This document shows positions 7,759 to 14,935 of a DNA stretch of 64,000 bases, one piece after another. The stretch covers positions 3,844,001 to 3,908,000 of the forward strand of contig NZ_CP025804.1 of the NCBI RefSeq assembly GCF_003352085.1. Reading direction: 5' to 3'. Below the pieces are notes generated by a model. That model did no database searches. It had not been told where the DNA came from and saw nothing but the letters and a program-made list of their open reading frames with translations. The position numbers were made by a program, and so were the translations under genes. Numbering within the stretch: position 1 is the stretch's first letter; each line of letters begins with the position of its first letter. Origin of the DNA: Sulfitobacter sp. SK012. GTDB lineage: Bacteria; Pseudomonadota; Alphaproteobacteria; Rhodobacterales; Rhodobacteraceae.

Positions 7759-7883
7759 TATGTGTTCCTAGCGGTTTCACGTCGCAGCGCTTGGGTGGGT
7801 GAAGAACAAAGCGACCAACTATCACCCCCACCATATCCCGCTAGGAACATATCTGAGATATTGCTGTGCCTGGGCGCTTTCAA
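7759..7883 (-). promoter_or_regulatory. Promoter-leader module, copy A
   Basis: On the minus strand: TTGAAA (7883-7878), a 17-base spacer, TATCTC (7860-7855), then a 5' leader. The leader starts near TGTTCCTAGCGG (7849-7838), which is perfectly complementary over 12 bases to CCGCTAGGAACA (7774-7763) just before the ATG of the 49-residue gene. An inner pair GGTGGG/CCCACC and the conserved core CGCTGCGA lie between. The gene-proximal arm includes the AGGA ribosome-binding site. Copies B, C and D are at 9272, 12760 and 59017. Confidence 0.75.
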
Positions 7884-7973
7884 GCCAATTGGCGACTTAA
7901 GAAGCGTCGCTTTCAAGCCGCGCGGTATTTGCGGCTCTCCTTAGGGCGGTAAGAAATAAGATTGGTGCTCTCT

Positions 7974-8036
7974 CCTACCTGCCTAACGATATGGTAAAAG
8001 GACCGGGGCCAAAGCCTAAGATGGCGCTCAGAAAGC
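7974..8036 (+). repeat. Fragment of the 5598-5918 gene
   Basis: About 60 bases match 5704-5764 with a few substitutions, including an exact run that covers GACCGGGGCCAAAGCCTAAG. The reading frame is not continued on either side, so it is a broken fragment. Confidence 0.8.
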
Positions 8037-8737
8037 GCGCTCCATTCGTAAAAAACCATACGAAAGGTAAGGAAACCCATACTTTTAGGGTGTCATGTAA
8101 GCTCGTACGTTAACCGGATACCTCTATCCATCCCCCGTCTGGGCATCCTGTGTGGGTGTCTGGGCGGGGGCTTCCAACCCATAATTTTTTTTTGCCATCA
8201 CCAACCACCACCATCACCATCACCACCGACAACAATAACCACACACCACCCTCGGCTCTTCCCCAGACCCTCTCCAGATCTTACCCCAGAGCCCCCACCC
8301 AAGGGTAACCAAACCCCAAATTGCCCCCAAGAATGCCCCACTTTGGGTCTCTGGCCCCGTAAGCCTATGAAAGGGATCATCTGGCTGGGGTTCCTACCAT
8401 CCCAGCCATAATACTTAGCCAAGCAATTGATTTAAGATAACTTACCCCCCTTTAAACTCAAAGCTTCCCACTAAAATTCCCACAGGTGGATTTTTTCTTA
8501 CTTAGGACTTGGCCTTGCTAGGTTTGCCTAAGTCCCATCCTGCTGACTCGGCCCTCGGCTGCACTTTTCCATGGCTCGTGGCCGCATGCGTAGTCGGGGC
8601 GAGCCCGTGACGAACCTGTCCCATAATGCTCCCTTCCATTCCAAAGAACAGATCACACCATCAACCGTGGGATCAAACACCCAAGTACCCCTTTGAGGTA
8701 CTCGAAATGACCTGTTAGGAAACTGGCTCAAGTTTAT
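8037..8737. other. Non-coding stretch with simple repeats and hairpins
   Basis: No gene is well supported. CCCCCG and CGGGGG arms at 8134-8170 are followed by a T9 run near 8187, so a terminator is likely there. A CCACCA/CATCAC simple repeat fills 8196-8245. Near 8500-8537 GGACTTGGC and GCCTAAGTCC form a hairpin with one bulge. A 67-codon minus frame at 8528-8731 is open but has no supporting features. Confidence 0.5.
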
Positions 8738-9187
8738 ATGTCACATCTGGCCTTTAGCAAAGGGAAGCAAATTTTGACAGCAGACACCTACAACGCTCCG
8801 TTTCCCTACGCTCGGCTACGCAGAACGATTTCAATCAGTGTCACACTCACCGTGGCGGCCATAATTGCGGCCCTTACGCTTTTGCCCATTAACCTGCCCA
8901 CAAGTAGTGCCCCTGGCCCTGACAAAGTTCATCATCTTATTGCCTTTGCAGCGCTGACCTTTCCATGTGCAGTGATTTACCGCCGAGCGGTCAGATGGAT
9001 TGCGCCCTCAGCACTTCTCTACGGAATCTTGATCGAACTGATCCAGCCGCACGTTGGCAGACAAGGAGAGCTGGCCGATTTTTATGCAGATGCCTTGGGT
9101 GCAATGCTGGGGCTTGGACTGGGATTGGCAGCCAACAGCCTTCTGGTGCGTCCATTGGCGAGACGGTATCTCAACCAATACGCATAA
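8738..9187 (+). CDS. VanZ-like family membrane protein
   Basis: This 149-residue protein has three to four membrane segments and the VanZ-like signature: a PDKVHHLIAFAAL motif near residue 66, IELIQPHVGR near 108, and a GELADFYADALGA motif near 120. In Rhodobacterales, short proteins of this type are common and of unknown function, distinct from the glycopeptide-resistance VanZ. The first ~25 residues (up to PYARLRR) are not typical of the family, so a later start is possible. No operon partner. Confidence 0.75.
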   Translation: MSHLAFSKGKQILTADTYNAPFPYARLRRTISISVTLTVAAIIAALTLLPINLPTSSAPGPDKVHHLIAFAALTFPCAVIYRRAVRWIAPSALLYGILIELIQPHVGRQGELADFYADALGAMLGLGLGLAANSLLVRPLARRYLNQYA

Positions 9188-9271
9188 ATAACCACTGCGA
9201 TCTGAACGCCAGACCTTAAGGTGCGCGGGTCGAGGTCATCCAGCCTGTTTTGGGTGGATATTGGCGGTAGC

Positions 9272-9399
9272 TTGAAAACGTGCTGGCAATCCATATCTCA
9301 GATATGTTCCTAGCGGAACACGGGTGGGGTGATGCGTAGTCCCTAAATTGCTCTCCCCCCACCCAACCGCTGCGACTTGAAGCTGCTAGGAGCAGCTAA
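9272..9399 (+). promoter_or_regulatory. Promoter-leader module, copy B
   Basis: TTGAAA (9272-9277), a 16-base spacer and TATCTC (9294-9299) form the promoter. The leader begins near TGTTCCTAGCGG (9305-9316). CTGCTAGGAGCA (9383-9394), which pairs with it imperfectly, ends 5 bases before the ATG at 9400 and contains the ribosome-binding site AGGAG. GGGTGGGG (9322-9329) pairs with CCCCACCC (9357-9364). CCGCTGCGACTTGA follows and could pair with CTAGCGG as an alternative. Confidence 0.75.
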
Positions 9400-9822
9400 A
9401 TGTTTTGGACCATCTTTCTCGCTGTTCTCGCAGCCCTCATTGCGTTCACCGTTATCTATAGCCTTCGCTGGCAGATTGTGACGCTCGTGGCCTTCATCAT
9501 CAATGTGACCGTCGTACTTGTTCGCATACTGCTGTTGCCCGCCATAGCTTTCACAGCCGCTACCCTCTTCATCATTATCAGTGGGTTTGATCTCACCTCC
9601 GCATCAGCACTGCACCCAGAAATTGCTACTTTAGTGAACTTGGCTATCGTCACTAGCGCTGTCTATGCGCTGTTGCTGGGCCTGCGTTTCTTGGTAGTTC
9701 GACGCGTCGACAAGGTATTGATGGATGTATGGGTGATGAGACCGCGTTGGGAGATCAGCAAGCGCCATGGCCAACCGAGGTCTTCGACGCGCGGGAGGGC
9801 GTATTCCGCCAGTCCGCTCTAG
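9400..9822 (+). CDS. Multi-pass small membrane protein
   Basis: This 140-residue protein has about four membrane segments in its first 110 residues (IFLAVLAALIAFTVIY, IVTLVAFIINVTVVLV, LLPAIAFTAATLFIII, and LAIVTSAVYALLLGL). A basic cytoplasmic tail follows. The start codon lies immediately after the conserved leader module, with AGGAG 8 bases upstream, which fixes the start. No family is recognised. Its control by the same module as the 49-residue membrane protein at 7609 suggests a shared regulon. Confidence 0.65.
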   Translation: MFWTIFLAVLAALIAFTVIYSLRWQIVTLVAFIINVTVVLVRILLLPAIAFTAATLFIIISGFDLTSASALHPEIATLVNLAIVTSAVYALLLGLRFLVVRRVDKVLMDVWVMRPRWEISKRHGQPRSSTRGRAYSASPL

Positions 9823-9951
9823 CAGCGGATAAATCGACGATGACCCGCGCTCAAACGTCAGTGTACGAAGCTGGAGGCGAACCTCGTTCTGCGCCATTCC
9901 TTTGCAAGATATCTGTGGTAACATTAATGAAGAGAACCGAGGAGCTGACAG

Positions 9952-10668
9952 GTGTTGATGCTGATTTGGGCAGTTGTAAAAAGCATCGGTCGAGCTCCAA
10001 CGGAGCTATGTTTTGCTTTGATCACGTGCATAATTCCTGCGTTTTCTGCTGCAGACACCCAGACCGATCCAACTGTTCCTACAACCTCTGGCCTGCTTTG
10101 GAATCGCAGCGGTCTGCCTGCCGTTTTTCCGCTTCAGGTCAAAACATCACCAGGCCGCGACTATATTCTAACGTTGATTGATGAAGAAACGAAACACCAA
10201 GCGCTAGCGGCTTACATCGTCGGCGGTGCATTCTTCAAAGTCCTTGTTCCACCCGGAGCGTACACACTGCGGTTTTCGTTTGGCGACGTTTGGCAAAGCA
10301 AAGAGCAGAATTTTAGCTCGGGGTTGAATTCAGGCCAATTTGACCTGGAGGAGCCTCAGACGTTTAAAATCCACGGAGCAGGAACCAAGGCAGGTCATTT
10401 AGTAGATCTCACCGAAATTCAAAGCGGTGAGCTTGTGAAGGCCAAAGTGAAGCCACAGTTCATCTGCCAAGGCTTCAGGACCGTATTCTTCCCAGCGTTG
10501 GAATTAGGACACGCAAATAAACTACGCATCCAGAATGGTTCTGGAAGTCACAACGGTCGACGGTTTTCGGAGGAGATCCGAATGTTGGGTGTGGGTCCGT
10601 ATCCACGGCGAGAATACCGCGGCTTTTTCTATTTAAGATATGAGGTCAGGGCTAGATACTGCGAATGA
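9952..10668 (+). CDS. Hypothetical exported protein
   Basis: This 238-residue protein has an N-terminal hydrophobic segment (ALITCIIPAFSA then ADTQ) that looks like a signal peptide, so it is probably periplasmic. A conserved-looking beta-rich core follows (LPAVFPLQVKTSPGRDYILTLID, AYIVGGAFFKVLVPPGAYTLRFSFG). I know similar uncharacterised proteins in Rhodobacteraceae but no function. The start may lie downstream of 9952, because the first ~18 residues precede an unusually placed signal peptide. Confidence 0.65.
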   Translation: MLMLIWAVVKSIGRAPTELCFALITCIIPAFSAADTQTDPTVPTTSGLLWNRSGLPAVFPLQVKTSPGRDYILTLIDEETKHQALAAYIVGGAFFKVLVPPGAYTLRFSFGDVWQSKEQNFSSGLNSGQFDLEEPQTFKIHGAGTKAGHLVDLTEIQSGELVKAKVKPQFICQGFRTVFFPALELGHANKLRIQNGSGSHNGRRFSEEIRMLGVGPYPRREYRGFFYLRYEVRARYCE

Positions 10669-10905
10669 CAAGTTCCCCAAGCCAAGGAGCACATCACCTA
10701 CGCTACTATTAGGACGAATGGCGCTGTCAGACCAATGCGAACCAGTCTCTGCAAGGACAGTCCGGCTATCCCTTATGCCGCGTCAAACAGGCATAATGAT
10801 AAACGGACGTGATGGAGCCGCATTTGGTACATGCAGTGTCCGATCAGAGATTTGTCTGTCGACCGCCGCGACCTCAGTCAGACATCCCGACCAAAATGGA
10901 ATTGA

Positions 10906-11418
10906 ATGAAACGCCCGGTAGAAAATTCAGAGCAGGAAGTTATCGCCGGTCTGGTTGAACGCGCAACCTTCCACAGCCTTGAAAGCGGATCTTGCGTCCT
11001 GTGCTTGAAGGCACGTGGCCACAGGGACTTTGTCACGACCATCGGACATGCGGCAATGATCTCGGCCGGGGAATGGGTCACCGCCTCTAGCGAATGGGTC
11101 AATGACAGTACGCACGGCCTGCAATTTCGCGCTCGGTTCTTGAAAACCTCCGCACCAACATCCCTCGATGGCATCGAAAAGTACCTTGGTTCAAGCATGA
11201 TCCGTGGCATTGGACCTGTGTATGCCAAACGGATGGTCAAGATGTTTGGCAAGGATGTGTTCGACCTGATCGAGGCCGAACCCGCTCGATTGGAGTGGGG
11301 CTACGCTGATCCGCCAAAGGCATATTTTCCGCGCGCTTACCCCAGCAACCCAATTATTCATTATCGGAAATCGAAAAATTGTGGCGCGGGTAGGCCCCGG
11401 CTCCACCAGCCCGCCTAA
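10906..11418 (+). pseudogene. recD2: Truncated RecD2-type helicase N-terminus
   Basis: Residues 8-120 match the N-terminal OB-fold and the start of the helix-hairpin-helix region of RecD2-type ATP-dependent helicases (GLVERATFHSLESG, FVTTIGHAA, HGLQFRARFLKTSAPTS, KYLGSSMIRGIGPVYAKRMV). After EAEPARLE the sequence becomes unrelated and stops, whereas RecD2 runs past 700 residues. The ATPase domains are missing, so it is a dead fragment. A 32-base palindrome lies 17 bases after the stop. Confidence 0.85.
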
Positions 11419-11435
11419 TCCTTCGAGGGGGGGGG

Positions 11436-11467
11436 CTAAGTGTCCACTATCGATGGTGGACACTTAG
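11436..11467. repeat. Near-perfect 32-bp palindrome
   Basis: Arms CTAAGTGTCCAC and GTGGACACTTAG are perfect over 12 bases and flank a mostly self-complementary centre (TATCGATG). A G9 tract precedes it. No T-run follows, so it is not a standard terminator. It may be two transposon ends joined head to head, or an operator. Confidence 0.8.
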
Positions 11468-11518
11468 ATCAGCAAAAACCAAACCGTCAGTGCAGGTTCA
11501 CCAAACGCTTACTACAAT

Positions 11519-11806
11519 TTAGCCCTTCATTTTCTTCATGATGATGCCGACAACTTGCTGGACAATCATACCAGCAACGCCCCCGCCGACCAGATTTCCA
11601 GCCATTGCGCCGATGTCGATGCCACTAGCTGCGTCACCGCCAGCAGCCCCCAACAGACCGCCCAATAACTGACCCCCGCCAACGCCACCAACAGCACCAG
11701 CGATCAAGTTGCCGATACTTCCCATGCCCCCGCTGCCCGGTCCAACTTTACCGCCTGCTGTGCCGCCAAGTGCACCACCGATAATTTGTGCAATAAGTGT
11801 TTCCAT
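11519..11806 (-). CDS. Glycine-rich small membrane protein
   Basis: A 95-residue Gly/Ala-rich protein with GG-repeats (IIGGALGGTAGGKVG, IAGAVGGVGGGQLLGGLLGAAGG) and a hydrophobic C-terminal helix (MIVQQVVGIIMKKMKG). The pattern resembles small uncharacterised Gly-zipper membrane proteins found widely in proteobacteria. Upstream on the minus strand a hairpin (GTCACTTTC/GAGAGTGAC) sits in the leader. It looks complete and stands alone. Confidence 0.7.
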   Translation of the reverse strand: METLIAQIIGGALGGTAGGKVGPGSGGMGSIGNLIAGAVGGVGGGQLLGGLLGAAGGDAASGIDIGAMAGNLVGGGVAGMIVQQVVGIIMKKMKG

Positions 11807-12119
11807 CTGTCCCTCACCTAATTTCCTATGTCACTCTCTGAAGAAAGTGACTTAAGATACTTAACCATTGTTAACACCTTGAGGTCAATTTTTTGAGCCC
11901 AAGCGCTGTTGGCCCATAGAGCTAACTCGTCGATGGCTATCACAGACCTTTGAGATGCGATCGGCTTCTTTCAGGAGTTCCAATTCAACTGAGCTGCCAA
12001 AAATCAGCTCATACACAATAAAAGAGGCCGCAATGAAGGGGCCTCTTCTACGAACTCCTAAGAATCTTTAACACTACTAACTATGCTACTAAGTAAGGCT
12101 TCTTACTGATTATGCGTCC
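11807..12119. other. Intergenic, no gene seen
   Basis: It contains the leader hairpin of the preceding gene (11830-11852) and an AAGAGGCC/GGGGCCTCTT inverted repeat near 12020-12050 that could act as a weak terminator. No coding frame is supported. Confidence 0.5.
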
Positions 12120-12349
12120 CTTGATATTAGTGCCCTGCCACGCATCTGAGAACACTAGAATGTCAAAAATTTGCCGTTATTCCGCCTTATTTCGACCGCG
12201 TCATTCTTGATGTGAGTACAATTGGAGACGGGCAGCTTGAATGGATCAAATTTGGAAACAAACAAAAACCTGCCCCAAACGCATCGGATAAGATCGATCA
12301 GATGATTCGCCTGATTATCAGGACTGCGACGAGGTCCGTTTTAAGCGCG
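12100..12349 (+). pseudogene. Remnant of an unknown gene, inverted copy 2
   Basis: The plus frame encodes KFAVIPPYFDRVILD, GDGQLEWIKFGNKQK and IDQMIRLIIR before a stop near 12349, without a start codon. It matches the minus strand of 6600-6835 at protein and DNA level. The homologous stretch covers about 200 bases, with a core near 12168-12195. The two copies point away from each other and flank 5.3 kb. The encoded family is not recognised. Confidence 0.55.
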
Positions 12350-12759
12350 TAGGCGTTCGGCTAAGAAACTTGCAGTGGCCGTGGATAGCACAGCCACTAC
12401 GCCGTTCTGAGGGAGGTCTTAATCCCCGACGATATCGGCGGCAGAAAGGTTGCTGTCGTCTGCGCCGCGCACGATAGGAATACAGACCGCGCAGTGACGG
12501 AGCGCTAACGAGACTGCCCGTTCCTACCAAGTTGTTTTTGACAGTGTGCAATGCGCTACCCGGCCTGCGTACCCGGTTTGACACCAGGTAAATTCTCAAT
12601 ACGTTATTTTACGACATCTCACTCTATCGCCAAACGGCGCATATTCCGCAGATAGATACCCATTAAATCAATAGTTTAGGGCTTTGATGCCATTATCGAC
12701 CATCACTTCCCATCTTTCCGCCACAACTGCGCCAGATCTGGGTGTTTATTGGCGGTAAC
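12350..12759. other. Intergenic, no gene seen
   Basis: No convincing gene on either strand. A 93-codon open frame on the minus strand at 12318-12599 is arginine-rich and looks like chance. The copy C promoter starts at the right edge. Confidence 0.45.
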
Positions 12760-12894
12760 TTGAAAGCGCACTGGCCAGCAATATCTCTGTTATGTTCCTA
12801 GCGGGACACGGGTGGGGTGAGGTGCGGTCCCTTCGATCTCCCCCACCCAAATCGCTGCGATGTGACGGGGTGCTTGAGAGGCCAGGAGGTCTCT
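12760..12894 (+). promoter_or_regulatory. Promoter-leader module, copy C
   Basis: TTGAAA (12760-12765), a 16-base spacer, TATCTC (12782-12787), then TGTTCCTAGCGG (12793-12804), GGGTGGGG (12810-12817), CCCCACCC (12841-12848) and CGCTGCGATGTGA. The gene-proximal part differs from copies A and B. Here the ribosome-binding AGGA sits in the tetraloop of a 7-bp hairpin AGAGGCC-AGGA-GGTCTCT, just before the ATG at 12895. Confidence 0.7.
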
Positions 12895-13074
12895 ATGGCC
12901 CTCCCTGCGCCCTTCCCCGCAGCTGTGGCTGCTGTGGCTGCAAGTGTGAGTAATCTGGGGAACGCTCAAGCCATTAGTCAGTTGCCAGAAAAACTGACCA
13001 GCTTGACTAAGATATCTGTTTTGACCCTTATTAATAGTACTCTGTGGGGGAAAAATTCTGCAGGTGTAATATAA
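12895..13074 (+). CDS. Possible 59-residue small protein
   Basis: The ATG follows AGGAGG by 5 bases, right after the copy C leader. The product has an alanine-rich hydrophobic start (FPAAVAAVAASV) and a polar remainder, with no recognised family. It is supported mainly by the strong ribosome-binding site and the module. Confidence 0.4.
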   Translation: MALPAPFPAAVAAVAASVSNLGNAQAISQLPEKLTSLTKISVLTLINSTLWGKNSAGVI

Positions 13075-13109
13075 GCTAATATACTTTGAATGCATTTTGG
13101 AAATAAGTG

Positions 13110-13395
13110 AGCTAAATTCTTTGCCCAAGCTTGGGTCTAAGACATGCTTGCGGATCAACGCTGTTCAGCTTGGCGGTCTCAATCAAGGTTTAGACGATGG
13201 CTGCGGATTTGCCTCCACGTTCGGTTCCGATGAACATGTAGTTTTTGCAACCAATAGCGATGCCGCGCATGGACCGGTCGGCTGTGTTGTTGTCCAGTTC
13301 CAGAAAGCCGTGATCCAAATAGGCACGTAGCCGCTTCATGCGGGTGAGTGCATATCCTACGTTCAGCGACGCGGAATAACCTTCGTCAAAAAGAC
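13110..13395 (-). pseudogene. IS66-family transposase (TnpC) 3' fragment
   Basis: The minus frame encodes FLELDNNTADRSMRG, then GCKNYMFIGTERGGK and LIETAKLNSVDPQA. This is the C-terminal signature of IS66 TnpC around the last catalytic region. A TAA interrupts the usual AAIYTLIETAK. Only the last ~90 residues remain, and no terminal repeats are seen. Confidence 0.82.
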
Positions 13396-13475
13396 ACTAA
13401 TGCAACCAAGTCGCGCCGAATTTGCTGCATATGGTGTCATGAGTCGTAGTTTTTCTTTGGAGGGTCATAGGCAGA

Positions 13476-13694
13476 ATGTGGAAACATGCTTCTCAAGACG
13501 GTGTGAAGTCGGTGAAGCAACGTTGCAGTCGTTGCCATGCTTCTGGCCGGATCCCGTGTGAGTTTTGCGGCGGCAAAGGAGATATCGTAGGGGGACGCGA
13601 CACTAACGGCTACCCGAAATACGCTCGGTGTAGCTCGTGCTTTGGTCTAAAGATGATGCGATGCAGAAACTGCGGCGGCGAAGGTTTCGTTTAA
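13476..13694 (+). CDS. DnaJ-type zinc-ribbon small protein
   Basis: A 72-residue protein made almost only of a DnaJ-like cysteine-rich domain: CSRCHASGRIPC, CEFCGGKGD, CSSCFG and CRNCGGEG, four CxxC pairs that should bind two zinc ions. There is no J domain. Stand-alone versions are known and probably bind unfolded or partner proteins. GGAGG lies about 14 bases upstream of the ATG. A GGGTGCAGCACCC palindrome follows 31 bases after the stop. Confidence 0.75.
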   Translation: MWKHASQDGVKSVKQRCSRCHASGRIPCEFCGGKGDIVGGRDTNGYPKYARCSSCFGLKMMRCRNCGGEGFV

Positions 13695-13725
13695 TTCCTC
13701 GCAAACATAGCAGAGCTGCCTACAA

Positions 13726-13738
13726 GGGTGCAGCACCC
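13726..13738. repeat. GGGTGCRGCACCC palindrome, copy 1
   Basis: A 13-base palindrome extended to AAGGGTGCAGCACCCGCAGG. The same 20-mer, with one base change, lies downstream of the small secreted protein gene near 58821. It links the two small-gene islands and may be a processed 3' end or a mobile palindromic repeat. Confidence 0.7.
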
Positions 13739-13739
13739 G

Positions 13740-14020
13740 CAGGTAGACTGAGCCTCCGCCAATTCTTCATATATAAATAAATAAAATCAGCTACTTGCGT
13801 CAATCTAAACTGTTCTCACCCCCCATTTCGCCCACCAAACAGCTTCCTTATGACAGTGCTATTTGGCTTTCATGGGCAAAGGCGAAGCTGTCGGTCTTAG
13901 GGTGTCGGCCTTCAGAGTTTACCCCCCTAAAAAAACCGGAGGCATCGGCACCCACACCTAAGCCCCCCTGCGTGCGCACAATATCTCCCTGCCTCAAAGG
14001 GGTGTGGGGGGTCGGATACG
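13740..14020. other. Intergenic, no gene seen
   Basis: An A/T-rich start (ATATATAAATAAATAAAA) is followed by GC-rich sequence with GGGGGG and CCCCCC runs. An 85-codon plus frame at 13795-14052 has no supporting features and partly overlaps the broken thermonuclease gene on the other strand. Confidence 0.4.
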
Positions 14021-14420
14021 TTACCAGAACCGCTTGCAGTATCCCTCTTTGATCATAATTGACCCAAGGTCCCGCCCGTCCAGTAAAACACAGCTTCCTA
14101 TCTTCCGGTCATAGGATTGCCTGCCGTTCAGATAGCGTGAGCGTTTGGCCAGAGATAAGCCGCTTCATGCGGTCTGTGGCCTTGTCACCTCTGGCCGTGC
14201 CACGCTCGTCACAGTCCAGCGATTCAAACCGAATTGGCGTCTTAGCCACCTCTATGGTGTCACCGTCGCGGACCCACGTGACGGCCCCTGTTATGGTCTC
14301 TAGGCTAGTAGCTTCACTAGGTGAGCCACTAAGCTCTGGAATCCGCTCAACAGCCTGCAAGCCTAGAAAGCCTATCAGGGTGATAAGGCCAAGAACATTG
14401 AAGGGGGTCAGGCGCGGCAT
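14021..14420 (-). pseudogene. Frameshifted thermonuclease (SNase-like) gene
   Basis: The first ~95 residues have a membrane anchor (LGLITLIGFLGLQAV) and the SNase start (GAVTWVRDGDTIEV, IRFESLDCDERGT). The frame then ends at QAIL. In another frame the conserved second half continues at once as LNGRQSYDRKIGSCVLLDGRDLGSIM and ends KRFW. A 1- or 2-base shift near 14130 breaks the gene. Catalytic arginine and aspartate positions are present in the two halves. Confidence 0.82.
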
Positions 14421-14464
14421 GGTGTGTTCATATCGTCGCGCCAGTGAAGGAACAGTGAAAGCAT

Positions 14465-14749
14465 CTATCCGAATCCTGCCTGCTCAACGCCGTCCGCAAG
14501 CTCAAGCTTTGGAAAAGCTGCTAAGAATGCGCTGGCGTCTGTAATGTCCCGAAAATAATACGCCGTCGCGTCGCAATAAAGCCCTCGTGTGGATTGGTTC
14601 GCAGCGCGACATTGGCCTAAGTTTTCCCTGAGCCAAACGTGAATTTCTCCAATGAGGTTTCCAAGCCCTCCCTGCGGTATCTTGACCTTGATCCGCACGG
14701 GGAAGGCATCATCAATGCGCTTTTTATTGGGTGAGGTATGACGAGACAT
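14465..14749 (-). CDS. Hypothetical protein, phage/plasmid type
   Basis: A 94-residue protein with a basic N-terminus (PNKKRID) and a conserved-looking core (FPVRIKVKIPQGGLGNLIGEIHVWLREN and DATAYYFRDITDASAFLAAFP). I have seen this arrangement in small uncharacterised proteins of alphaproteobacterial accessory regions. No motif reveals a function. The ribosome-binding site is weak. It lies 187 bases from the IS30 element. Confidence 0.6.
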   Translation of the reverse strand: MSRHTSPNKKRIDDAFPVRIKVKIPQGGLGNLIGEIHVWLRENLGQCRAANQSTRGLYCDATAYYFRDITDASAFLAAFPKLELADGVEQAGFG

Positions 14750-14935
14750 AACGTGAACATGTCATGGGCGGGGGCGTTTGTCTCGGCTAAAACGGAACGC
14801 TGTGAGATTGCCCCGGCTGTGAGGCGACACATAGTTCTGCCTTTCGCGACAGACCTTTGACCTTCAAGTCACAAGCTGACCCAAAACGGAAAAACCGGCC
14901 GTTCGAGCTTTGGACGGCGAATGTCTCAAAGGAGC

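Noticed and set aside
8196..8245. CRISPR-like array
   Set aside because: The CCACCA/CATCAC repeats are simple sequence without spacers, and no cas genes are present.
8198..8422. A 74-residue protein on the minus strand
   Set aside because: It is largely produced by a CCA/CAC simple repeat and has no ribosome-binding site or family.
8528..8731. A 67-residue protein divergent from VanZ
   Set aside because: The composition is odd and there is no homology signal; retained only as a note in the intergenic entry.
12318..12599. A 93-residue minus-strand protein
   Set aside because: Arginine-rich chance frame overlapping the decayed repeat.
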